DNA of 64,000 nt from Myxococcales bacterium (GTDB lineage: Bacteria > Myxococcota > Myxococcia > Myxococcales > Myxococcaceae). The translations under genes and the position numbers were made by a program. Below, piece after piece: positions 1-7,923 of this stretch (its first letter is position 1; every line of letters begins with the position of its first letter). Below the pieces are notes generated by a model. That model made no database searches and had not been told where the DNA came from. It saw only the letters and a program-made list of their open reading frames with translations. Location of the stretch: contig JADLDB010000074.1 in NCBI GenBank assembly GCA_020846875.1, positions 1-64,000 on the forward strand. The letters run 5' to 3'.

Positions 1-3000
1 CCTGCGCGTCGTAGAGGTACTGGTAGGTGGAGCCATTGTACTGCACGGCCTTGTAGACGGCGCCGTAGCCATTGTCCGGAGTCAGCACGATGTTCCGGGC
101 GGTGGACGTGGTGATGGTGTCCTCCAGGCGCGTCATCCTGCCATCGGCATCGTACTGGTACCGCTTCATCGCCCACGAGCGGTCCGTCGTGCAGGTGCCG
201 GTGCAGCCGTTCGCGCGCGGGTGCACCTCCAGGAGGCGCCTCGTCGCCGGGTCGTACGTCGACTGCCAGCCCGCGCAGTCCTCGGTGGCCCAGTCGCGGT
301 CGCTGCCCTTGGTGTACAAGAACTCCCGCTTCCCCCACGGCCCGCCCTTCGCGTTGAACTCGCCCGCCGGCCGCGTGGCGCTCGTCACCTGGAGCGTGCC
401 GTCGTAGCCGAAGTACTCGTGGCGAGGGCTCGCTTCTCCAATCAGGCACGTCGCTTGCCCGGTGAGTTGGTCCGTCGTCCACTGGAAGTACCGCTTGAAG
501 ACGTTCCCCGTTCGCGAGCCTTCGCCGGCGCTCAAGGGCGCTCTCGAGACCCAGAGGGCCCAGAGCCGCCCGGTGCCGTCGGCGGCGGGCCGCGTCTGGG
601 TGCATCCGGAAGACAGCACCGACGAGCCTCTGCGAAGCCACTCGACGGCGGTCGCGGTCGGCGTGGTGGCGAGCTCGTAGGCCTCGATGGCCCCATCGAC
701 GTCGTAGCGAATGTCGCGGACCAGCGGCGTCCAGGTGCTGTCGTCGTAGCCGAAGTCGATGCCCGTCATGCGGTCGGGGACGGTGGCGCTCCACGCGTAG
801 CGCAGCCGCAGCCCGTGCGGGTACTTCATGGTCAGCAAGCGCCCGTCAGCGGTGTAGGTGTACTTCGTGTCGGGCGTGTGGTCCCACGACTCTTCGCCGG
901 AGCCGCTGCACCGGTTCCAGTAGGGCCGCACCCGCCGAAGCGCCAGCACATTTCCCAGGCCGTCGTACTGGTACCAGGTGTACCCGAAGGAGTCGTACTT
1001 CCACTGCACGCGGCCCTTCAGGTTGGAAGTGGCCACCGGCGGACAGTTGGTGCCGTCGCCCCAGGTGCCGTCGTAGGTGTAGAGCCACAGCAGCGTGTTC
1101 GGATCATTTGACACCCACGACTTCAGCGGGCGACTCATCGTGTCGTAGGCGTACATCACGGACAGGTCACCCATCGCGGGCGTGCGCTTCTCCAAGAGGT
1201 TGCCTCGCGCATCGAACGCCTGGCGGATGCTGGTGCCCGAGGCCATCCACTGCCCGGTGATGCCGACGACATTGCCGAAGTCGTCGTGCTGATAGGTCAC
1301 CACGGTCTGCTCTGACCCCAGGTCCTCGTGTTCAGCGCTGACGCGCTCCACGTTTCCCTGGGAGTCGTAGGCGAAGTAGGTCCGGGAAATGAGAGTCGGG
1401 GCCCGATGGGTCTGAACCGAGGCGATTCGCGAGAGCCGATCGTAACGGAAGTGCGTGCAGTCCGCCGAAGCAGGGACCTTATAGGGCGTGAGGCTATCTG
1501 GTACCTGCCCTCCACATCCCGCGGGCGGTGTGTTGAAGGGGCCGCCTTCACCGATGGTGTTCCCGACCTCATCGAAGAGGCTCGCGGATTCGTACAGCGT
1601 CGCCAGCGACTGGTCGAGAGCCTGGGTCGCCAGCACCCGCCCGAGCGGATCGTAGGCCAGCCCTTTCAGGCGGCGCGGCGAGAAGTCGCCAACGCCGTAC
1701 GCGGCCTCGCGTGTCAGCAGTCCACCGCCGGCGTTGGGCAGTGCCCCCGGCCGCGGCGTGTAGGTGAAGACGGTCTTCTCGAGGAAGGTGAAGGAAGTCG
1801 GCTCCGTCGTCCCGCTGTATTGGATGCGCGCCTTCCACTGCATCTGGTCCGCCAGCGTCCCCGAGGAGCCGCGGCAATTCGCATCGGCATTGAGGCGCCA
1901 GCAGTACACCTCCCACTGCCCCGAGGGCATGCGCTTGGCCGACAGCCGGCCGCCCTGGCTGGAGTGGTAGAAGTACGCCGTCGCGGCGCTCATGCCGTCG
2001 CCCGCCACGGTCTCCGTGAGCAGCCGCTCACCGACGAAGGTGCGCGTCGTCACCGTGCCGTTGGGGTCCGTCTCCTGCAGCACGTGGCCGAGGTCGTTGT
2101 AGCTGTCATAGGTGGTCTGCAGCACCGTCGGGCCGCACAACGAAGTCCCTCCCGAGCCCACCAGCGTGCGCTTCGCCTTGAGCCGGTGCTGCTTCGGCCA
2201 CGGCGCGCTGGCGTCGTAGTACTCCAACTGCGTCACCGGTACCGCGCCGCCGCCTTCGCCGTCGCAGTCCCCCGAGTTGACGCCCTGCACGAAGCACGGC
2301 CCGTGAATCTCCAGCGTCCGCCCGTAGGGATCCGCCGTGGAGCCCGAGGTGCATACGTGGCGGTCGAAGTAGAAGGTGCCCACCTTCTTCTCGACGACGG
2401 CCCCAGCGACGGTGCGCGTCCAGCCCGTCTTGATGACGGCCTTGAGCCGCTTGGTGGCCAGGTCGAACCGCCACTGCGTCGTGGTGGCGCCACCGCTCTG
2501 CAGCACCGACGCCGCCGAGTCTGTGGCCGGAAGCCGCTCGTGCAGCCCGTCCGGGTCCGCGTACTGCCAGGTGTAGTCTCGCGTGAGGAGCGCGTTCGCG
2601 CCGCTGCTGTCCGTCGCGCCCAGGCGAGCTTTCCTCACCTCGGTGTCCTTGACGACGTTGACACCGCTGTCCGGGTAGTACTTGGACGTCTCGATGAACT
2701 CCAAGTCGAACTGCGACCAGGCGCCGCGGTAGTCCCGGCGGAACCTGTCCACCGGGTCCGCGAAGTGGTTGGTGTTCCACTCGGACACCGCGCTGGAGAC
2801 CGTGGTGCAGCTGCCGCTGCACTCAAGGTTCACCTCAGACGTCGAGCCGCCTTGAGTGGCGAAGGTCTGCCGGATGACGTCCCCGCCGAGGCTCGTCTGG
2901 CTCGCTGTCGTGCGCAGCACGTCGGAGGGGTCGACGCACGTCTGCACGCCGCCGTCGGGCGTGCTGGGGTAGGTGGGCCCGTAGGTGAAGCCACCGCTGG

Positions 3001-4066
3001 CCGTCGCCTCGCTGCTCATGGCCGGCATGTCCGACACCCAGATGGGGTCCTCGTAGGACGGGCGGCAGGAACGAATGCTCCCGGCCTGCGTCTTCTGGAA
3101 GACGCTGCGCAATTCAGAGCCGAGCCCGGACGAAACCGAGAAGCCGCCCGAGTAGGCGTACGTCGTCCGGTCGCCCGTCGCGACGCGCAGCACCGAGGCC
3201 AGCTTCCCGGCCTCGTAGCCGTACTGCACCTGCGGCACACCGTTCAGCGACAGGTTGAACACCCGGCTGTGATTGTTCGCGTCCCTCGACCACGCCACCA
3301 GCAGCCCACCGAAGCAGCTCGCGCTCCCGTAAGTGTCCGACGTAGAGAAGGTACAGATGGGCGGCGTTCCCTTCAGGTCCGGGTACACCGCGGCCAGCCG
3401 GAATCGACGGCGCGTCTTGTCGTTGAACGGTGGCTGCGGCCACGAGTCCTCGGGGCCGACGAAGGTGTAGACGTAGCGGGCCACTCCAGTGCGAATCAGC
3501 GTCACGCCGGTGATTCTATCGAGGCGCAGGTTGCCGTTCGGGTGGTGCGGCCCATACAGCACCACGCGCGCGGCGCCGCCGATATCGAAGCTGTCGAAGT
3601 GCCCCGCCTCCAGCCGGTCTGCGAGCTCGTTGGCAGACAGGAGGTCGCCCGACACCTCCCGCACCTGGACGGTGACGTCGGGGATGTAGTCATCGTCGGG
3701 GCCGCGAGGCTGGAAGATGACGGTCGCGTAACTGGACACCGAGGACCACCAGCCGGTGGTGGCGGTCTGGTTGGAGTTCATCGTGTAGTCGAACCAGAGC
3801 GGCTTCGGCCACGCGTCGTGCCAAATGTCACGCGAGGAGTACTTGCGGGTGAAGGCGAACTCCCCAAGCCCCGTCCTCACCACGAGGTCGGTTTCCTCGT
3901 GCGCTACCGAGAGGTTGGAGACGCGGATGGGGTCTCCCACCGTCGCGGGCCCCCCTGCCTCGTACCGGAGGCCAGAGGAGTCTTGCGGGTCGCGCTCCTC
4001 GGCCTCACCCTCAGCGAAGGCGAACGCGCCCAGCAGCAGCACCGCCCAGACGACGACGCGCCTCAT
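1..4066 (-). CDS. RHS/YD-repeat exported protein, C-terminus beyond window edge
   Basis: One open frame runs leftward from an ATG at 4066 to the window edge with no stop, giving at least 1355 residues. It begins with a signal peptide (MRRVVVWAVLLLGAFAFAEG). The first ~350 residues are a beta-rich region with few repeats. From roughly residue 700 on there are many YD/RHS repeat motifs such as YDPLGRVLATQ, YQYDGLGNVLA, YTADGRLLTMKYP and YQYDADGRMTRLED. RHS proteins build a beta-cocoon that often encloses a C-terminal toxin; that end lies outside the window, so no toxin domain can be named. No PAAR or VgrG domain is visible, and the signal peptide suggests Sec export rather than type VI loading. 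The ATG overlaps the TGA of the upstream lipoprotein gene (ATGA), which suggests translational coupling. The large plus-strand open frame over the same region is antisense noise. Confidence 0.9.
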   Translation of the reverse strand, partial: MRRVVVWAVLLLGAFAFAEGEAEERDPQDSSGLRYEAGGPATVGDPIRVSNLSVAHEETDLVVRTGLGEFAFTRKYSSRDIWHDAWPKPLWFDYTMNSNQTATTGWWSSVSSYATVIFQPRGPDDDYIPDVTVQVREVSGDLLSANELADRLEAGHFDSFDIGGAARVVLYGPHHPNGNLRLDRITGVTLIRTGVARYVYTFVGPEDSWPQPPFNDKTRRRFRLAAVYPDLKGTPPICTFSTSDTYGSASCFGGLLVAWSRDANNHSRVFNLSLNGVPQVQYGYEAGKLASVLRVATGDRTTYAYSGGFSVSSGLGSELRSVFQKTQAGSIRSCRPSYEDPIWVSDMPAMSSEATASGGFTYGPTYPSTPDGGVQTCVDPSDVLRTTASQTSLGGDVIRQTFATQGGSTSEVNLECSGSCTTVSSAVSEWNTNHFADPVDRFRRDYRGAWSQFDLEFIETSKYYPDSGVNVVKDTEVRKARLGATDSSGANALLTRDYTWQYADPDGLHERLPATDSAASVLQSGGATTTQWRFDLATKRLKAVIKTGWTRTVAGAVVEKKVGTFYFDRHVCTSGSTADPYGRTLEIHGPCFVQGVNSGDCDGEGGGAVPVTQLEYYDASAPWPKQHRLKAKRTLVGSGGTSLCGPTVLQTTYDSYNDLGHVLQETDPNGTVTTRTFVGERLLTETVAGDGMSAATAYFYHSSQGGRLSAKRMPSGQWEVYCWRLNADANCRGSSGTLADQMQWKARIQYSGTTEPTSFTFLEKTVFTYTPRPGALPNAGGGLLTREAAYGVGDFSPRRLKGLAYDPLGRVLATQALDQSLATLYESASLFDEVGNTIGEGGPFNTPPAGCGGQVPDSLTPYKVPASADCTHFRYDRLSRIASVQTHRAPTLISRTYFAYDSQGNVERVSAEHEDLGSEQTVVTYQHDDFGNVVGITGQWMASGTSIRQAFDARGNLLEKRTPAMGDLSVMYAYDTMSRPLKSWVSNDPNTLLWLYTYDGTWGDGTNCPPVATSNLKGRVQWKYDSFGYTWYQYDGLGNVLALRRVRPYWNRCSGSGEESWDHTPDTKYTYTADGRLLTMKYPHGLRLRYAWSATVPDRMTGIDFGYDDSTWTPLVRDIRYDVDGAIEAYELATTPTATAVEWLRRGSSVLSSGCTQTRPAADGTGRLWALWVSRAPLSAGEGSRTGNVFKRYFQWTTDQLTGQATCLIGEASPRHEYFGYDGTLQVTSATRPAGEFNAKGGPWGKREFLYTKGSDRDWATEDCAGWQSTYDPATRRLLEVHPRANGCTGTCTTDRSWAMKRYQYDADGRMTRLEDTITTSTARNIVLTPDNGYGAVYKAVQYNGSTYQYLYDAQ

Positions 4067-4452
4067 GGCCGCACCCCCACCGCGCGGGCCGTCCAGTTGT
4101 CCGGCGGAATGCACAGCACGCCATGCGGGCCGGGCATCACCTGCCGGCAGTTCCAATTCAGCGGGCAGTCGCGCTCGTCGGAGCACTCCCGCGAACAGTA
4201 GAAGCCCCGGCCGCGCTCGATGGCCGCCTTCAGACAGACGCCGCTCCGGCAGGCCGCCCGGCCCGATGCGCCACAGTCCTCACCCAGGGCGCGGTTCGTC
4301 TGAGCGAGCGCAGCGCCGCCGTCGGCGAAGAGCGCATCGATGTTCGAGTCGTTGAGGACCGACGGCCCAGCAGGCGCCTCGGACTCCGCCGGACCCCGGC
4401 TACACGCCACCAGCGCCAGCACGCTGCACGTCACCAGCCACACACGTTCCAT
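4063..4452 (-). CDS. Small Cys-rich lipoprotein upstream of RHS gene
   Basis: A 129-residue protein with a lipoprotein signal: MERVWLVTCSVLALVAC, with Cys17 as the likely lipidated residue. The mature part has six more Cys, in pairs spaced like disulfides (CGASGRAAC, CRSGVC, CSRECSDERDC, CRQV, CIPP). The ATG at 4452 has GGGAGG about nine bases upstream. Its stop overlaps the start of the RHS gene, so the two are probably translated together. The family is not recognised. Small Cys-rich lipoproteins often precede myxobacterial RHS genes; a role in surface display, chaperoning or immunity is inference only. Confidence 0.8.
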   Translation of the reverse strand: MERVWLVTCSVLALVACSRGPAESEAPAGPSVLNDSNIDALFADGGAALAQTNRALGEDCGASGRAACRSGVCLKAAIERGRGFYCSRECSDERDCPLNWNCRQVMPGPHGVLCIPPDNWTARAVGVRP

Positions 4453-4493
4453 CTGAAGCGTCCTCCCCGCTCGTTGAATTCAGTCCCTCGCCG

Positions 4494-5204
4494 TCAGAGT
4501 GGACACGCCGGGCAGTGCAGCCCGTCGTCCAGCTTCCCGTTGGCGTTGTCGTCGCACTGGTTGCATTCTTCGTCCCGCTGGCAGGTGCCCTCGCAGACGC
4601 CCTTGCTGCAGTCGAAGTCGGCCTGGCCGCCGCACACCGTGCACACGCCCTGGCCGGCGCAGCCCGTACAGGTGTCCCAGGCGCCGTTGACGCACGTGTG
4701 GCTGCCGCCGACGGTGCACTGGTTGGGGTTGCACGCCGCCACGAGCGGGTCAGCCGTCCCGGGGATGTTGTCCACCCTCCCGTCTTGGTCGTCGTCGCAG
4801 CCGTTGCAGTCCTCGCCCGCGACGCAGAGGGCGGGGTCGCCCGAGCCCTTGGGGCAGAAGAGGATGCCCGGGACGTTGAACTCTCCACACGCGGTGCAGC
4901 TCGCAGTCCCGCAACCGATGACGGTCTTGCACTTCGGGTCGCACACGGTGGTGCCGACCTCGCCCTCGCAGTCGGACCAGCACTCGCTGCCCCCGAGGGC
5001 GAAGGGGAGGCCGCCGCAGTGGCAGTCCACCCACTTCTCGTCAACGCACTCCTGGACACCGCCGCACCCGTTCTCGAGTGGACAGGCCCGCACTTCTCCC
5101 TTGTTGCACGTCGGGCCCGCATGACCGACCGAAGCAAACCCCACCACCACCCCCACCGCCGCGCTCGCCAAGCCCACCCCGACGGACTGCGCAAGTCGAT
5201 TCAT
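4494..5204 (-). CDS. Secreted Cys-rich protein with MopE-type motifs
   Basis: The protein has 236 residues from the ATG at 5204; an upstream in-frame TTG at 5240 adds no signal sequence and is less likely. Residues 1-29 form a signal peptide (hydrophobic core GVGLASAAVGVVVGFASV, then HAGP). The rest is dense in Cys and Gly, with two Asp-rich loops of the MopE/putative metal-binding type (CNGCDDDQDGRVDN and CNQCDDNANGKLDDG). In MopE of methanotrophs related motifs are annotated as metal-binding; metal binding here is inference. The gene is first of three co-directional genes leading to the RHS gene, with 41 bases before the next start. Export to the surface or medium is likely. Confidence 0.8.
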   Translation of the reverse strand: MNRLAQSVGVGLASAAVGVVVGFASVGHAGPTCNKGEVRACPLENGCGGVQECVDEKWVDCHCGGLPFALGGSECWSDCEGEVGTTVCDPKCKTVIGCGTASCTACGEFNVPGILFCPKGSGDPALCVAGEDCNGCDDDQDGRVDNIPGTADPLVAACNPNQCTVGGSHTCVNGAWDTCTGCAGQGVCTVCGGQADFDCSKGVCEGTCQRDEECNQCDDNANGKLDDGLHCPACPL

Positions 5205-5272
5205 GCGAAACACCCAAGCACCCAGTCGACGGTGAGGCAACCAGAATCAGCCACCCCAGACATTCCGCCGCC

Positions 5273-5299
5273 TTGCCTTCCGGTCCCGTGCGGTAGAGT
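5273..5299 (+). promoter_or_regulatory. Weak candidate promoter for the 5308 lipoprotein gene
   Basis: TTGCCT at 5273-5278 and TAGAGT at 5294-5299 resemble -35 and -10 boxes. The spacer is 15 bases, which is short. It lies in the 103-base gap between two divergent genes. Confidence 0.22.
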
Positions 5300-5307
5300 C
5301 TGCCCGC

Positions 5308-6216
5308 ATGCGTCGACTGTGCGGAGTGGTTGGCTTGACATTCCTGGCGATCGGCTGCGGACGCTCCGGGCTGGATGAGGAAGAGCACAGAGACGGCGGG
5401 CGACAGGGCGAACCGTCTGGGAATCCGTGGGAGGTCGCCTTCCCTTCACCGCCTGCGACGGCGCTCGATGGAGGCGCCACATCCGACTCCGGTGCTGACC
5501 CGGACGACAGCCCATGGCTCGGTGACACCCGGCCCTTCGACGCCTCACAGGTGGATTGCCTGGACCTCGACGCCGGTCTGGCGTGCGGACTCCTCACACC
5601 CAAACAGCTCGAGTCCATCTGCCGCTCGCCACGGCCCAACTGGGAGGCGGAGTACCTCGCCTTCGAGGCCGTCAACCAGTTGGTGGCCGACGACGTCACC
5701 TACGCGCGCGTCGTTCGCGACCTGGCGCTGCTGCGCGCCTTCGACGCCACCCTCGAGGACCGCTGGCACTTCCGGTACTACATCTTCCCCCTCGGAATCT
5801 ACTTTCACCCCGACGACTTCGAGCAGGTCGCTGACGGCGCCCACGCCGCGTTCAACTGCCTGTTCACCTCGCTTCGGGTGAACGAGTTCTACCTGCTCCA
5901 CTCGAGCTCGGGCGTGCGCCTGTACTTCGCGCCGCGACTGAACGTCGACCTCGTTTGGAACCTGTACTTCTGGAACACGCCCACCTTCTTCGGAGGCTAC
6001 GCCCGCGCCGCCGGCCACCGCTGCCTGCCGGACATCTGCCTCGCCATCGAGAAGAGCCGATTCGTCTACGTGGTGAAGGAAGGCGACTGCAACGCGCCCT
6101 CCCACCGCACCTTCGTCGTCGGCCTCGACGGAGGAATCACCACCAGCGCGGGCTGGGACGAGCAGCGCTACCCGTCCTGTAGGCGGTGGTTCGACCAGGC
6201 GAAGTGGCTGCCCTGA
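5308..6216 (+). CDS. Hypothetical lipoprotein
   Basis: 302 residues. The N-terminus MRRLCGVVGLTFLAIGC is a lipoprotein signal with Cys17 as the lipidation site, followed by a charged, Gly/Asp/Pro-rich linker to about residue 90. The C-terminal ~210 residues are a folded domain rich in Trp, Tyr and Phe with several Cys (FHPDDFEQVADG, YFWNTPTFFGG, CLPDICLAIEKS). The family is not recognised. It is transcribed away from the RHS-associated genes and converges with NAD kinase, with 30 bases between the stops. Confidence 0.75.
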   Translation: MRRLCGVVGLTFLAIGCGRSGLDEEEHRDGGRQGEPSGNPWEVAFPSPPATALDGGATSDSGADPDDSPWLGDTRPFDASQVDCLDLDAGLACGLLTPKQLESICRSPRPNWEAEYLAFEAVNQLVADDVTYARVVRDLALLRAFDATLEDRWHFRYYIFPLGIYFHPDDFEQVADGAHAAFNCLFTSLRVNEFYLLHSSSGVRLYFAPRLNVDLVWNLYFWNTPTFFGGYARAAGHRCLPDICLAIEKSRFVYVVKEGDCNAPSHRTFVVGLDGGITTSAGWDEQRYPSCRRWFDQAKWLP

Positions 6217-6246
6217 GTGACGTCCTCAGAGCGTTCTGCCCACCCG

Positions 6247-7104
6247 TCACGCCCCCGGGCCGCGCTCACCCCAGCGCAGCTTCTGGCGGAGGATCGCGAA
6301 GTAATCGAGCTGCGGGTTGCGCACCAACATCACCCGGTTGAGCGAGCGCTGCACCTCGATCCGATCGCCCTGCTGCAGCGCCTGGCCCGCCTGCCCGTCG
6401 ATGGTGAGGAAGACGTCGCGCACGTCGCTGGTCAGCTTCACGCGCACCAACTGATCGCCGGGCACCACGATCGGCCGCTGGGTGAGCGCGTGCGGGCAGA
6501 TCGGCGTCACCACCACGCAGTCGATCGACGGGTGGATGATCGGCCCTCCCGCGGACAGCGAGTAGGCCGTCGAGCCGGTGGGCGTGGAGAAGATCACGCC
6601 GTCGGCCCGGTAGTTGGCCACGTACGCGCCGTCCAGCCACGTCTCGTAGTCCGTCACCCGCGCCAGCGCGGACTTGTTGATCACCACGTCGTTGAGCACC
6701 TCGTCGTCGAGGATCAACGCGTCGCCGCGAAACAGCCGGCAGGACAGCTTCATGCGCGAGTCGACCTGCCCCCGCCCGGTCAGCACCGCGTCCAGCGTGG
6801 CGAAGGCGTCCGCCACCGGCGTCTCGGTCATGAAGCCCAGCGATCCAAGGTTGACGCCGATGATCGGCACCGGCCGGCCCTTCAGCATCCGCGCGCCGTA
6901 GATCAACGTGCCGTCGCCTCCCAACACCACCACCAACTCCGCGCGGCGGGACAGCTCCTCGTCGCTCACCGCGGGCCTGCCCAACGGCTCGGCTACGTGC
7001 GGCTGGAGGAGGAACTCCCGGTCCGGGTAGCGCTCGAGGATCGCTTTCGCGAGCTGCGTGGCCTCGTCCTTCTTCGGCCGGGCCACGATGGCGATGGTCT
7101 TCAT
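6247..7104 (-). CDS. nadK: NAD kinase
   Basis: NAD kinase phosphorylates NAD to NADP in the cytoplasm using ATP (or polyphosphate in some bacteria). The product is 285 residues from the ATG at 7104 (MKTIAIVARPKK); an upstream in-frame start adds only seven atypical residues. The diagnostic GGDGT motif is at residues 62-66. A second conserved block covers the NAD site (ILDDEVLNDVVI), and the Gly-rich SPTGSTAYSLSAGGP region (here STPTGSTAYSLSAGGP) and DGQ (TIDGQAG) follow. The length is usual for the family. It diverges from the 7199 gene across 94 bases in which I see no clear promoter. Confidence 0.96.
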   Translation of the reverse strand: MKTIAIVARPKKDEATQLAKAILERYPDREFLLQPHVAEPLGRPAVSDEELSRRAELVVVLGGDGTLIYGARMLKGRPVPIIGVNLGSLGFMTETPVADAFATLDAVLTGRGQVDSRMKLSCRLFRGDALILDDEVLNDVVINKSALARVTDYETWLDGAYVANYRADGVIFSTPTGSTAYSLSAGGPIIHPSIDCVVVTPICPHALTQRPIVVPGDQLVRVKLTSDVRDVFLTIDGQAGQALQQGDRIEVQRSLNRVMLVRNPQLDYFAILRQKLRWGERGPGA

Positions 7105-7198
7105 GGGCGGCCCGCAGCATCTCACCGCTCGTGCGCGCTTGCACCGGTTCGCCCGCCGCCCTTCCCTTCCCCGCCCACCTCGCGTGTGATGCGCCTTC

Positions 7199-7915
7199 GT
7201 GAGAGCCGTCCTGCTCGCCCTGACGCTCGCCGCCCTCCCCGCCTTCGCCCAGAAGACGGTGGAGGTCCGCCTCGGCGACTGGCGCGCCAGCTACTCCACG
7301 TTTCCCTCCCCCGCCGCGGTGTGCGACGCCGAGGCCCCCTGGCTCGCGGAGGAGCTCCAGTCGGTCAACGCCCTCCTGCACGGCTTCCTCGCCACACGCG
7401 CAGGCGCATGGACGCAGGCCCACCTGCCGCTCCTCGAGCAGGCCGCGAAGGTGCTGCCGCCTTTGCTGGAGGCCGTCGGCGCCACCCTGGACGCCCTCTC
7501 CCGCTGTCCGCTCGGCTCCCAGGGCCGCTTCCCCGAGCTGATCGCCCGCGGCGTGCCCCTGGTGAGGGACGCACGGGAGGAGGTGGCCCGCGTACCCGAG
7601 CTGATCCGCTTCGTGAAGCACCGGGTGGCGATGGACAAGTGGGAGAAGCAACGGCTCGAGACGCTCGAGCCCGCGCGCGCGGCCTGCAAGGGAACGAAGC
7701 CGGGCGAACCTTCCGTCTTCTTCGCCTGGGAAGATGAGTTCGGCACGCGCCACTGGCTCTTCTGCGACGGCGGAGAGGTGCTGGCCCCGCCCGCGAAGAC
7801 GTGGCTCCACCAGCCGAAGGACGGCGCGAAGGTCGATCCGCGCCTGGCCACCCTGTCCATCCAGGCCGCCCGGCTGTACCCGGAAGCGAAGCTCTTGCGC
7901 GCGCCGAAGCCCTGA
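7199..7915 (+). CDS. Hypothetical secreted protein
   Basis: 238 residues from a GTG start. Residues 1-17 (MRAVLLALTLAALPAFA) are a clear Sec signal peptide with an AFA|QK cleavage site. The mature protein is largely helical, with Ala/Leu-rich stretches and four Cys (VCDAEAP, SRCPLGS, AACKGTK, LFCDGGE). The family is not recognised. Its stop lies eight bases from the stop of the convergent transporter-HEAT gene, with no room for a separate terminator. A periplasmic location is inferred from the signal. Confidence 0.75.
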   Translation: MRAVLLALTLAALPAFAQKTVEVRLGDWRASYSTFPSPAAVCDAEAPWLAEELQSVNALLHGFLATRAGAWTQAHLPLLEQAAKVLPPLLEAVGATLDALSRCPLGSQGRFPELIARGVPLVRDAREEVARVPELIRFVKHRVAMDKWEKQRLETLEPARAACKGTKPGEPSVFFAWEDEFGTRHWLFCDGGEVLAPPAKTWLHQPKDGAKVDPRLATLSIQAARLYPEAKLLRAPKP

Positions 7916-7923
7916 AGGCGCCT

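Noticed and set aside
1-4066. Type VI-secreted RHS effector
   Set aside because: A Sec signal peptide is present, and no PAAR, VgrG or Hcp gene is visible.
1328-4201. A 957-residue open frame on the plus strand
   Set aside because: It is antisense to the RHS gene, is dominated by Arg, Val, His and Ala, and has no domain. High GC makes long antisense frames common.
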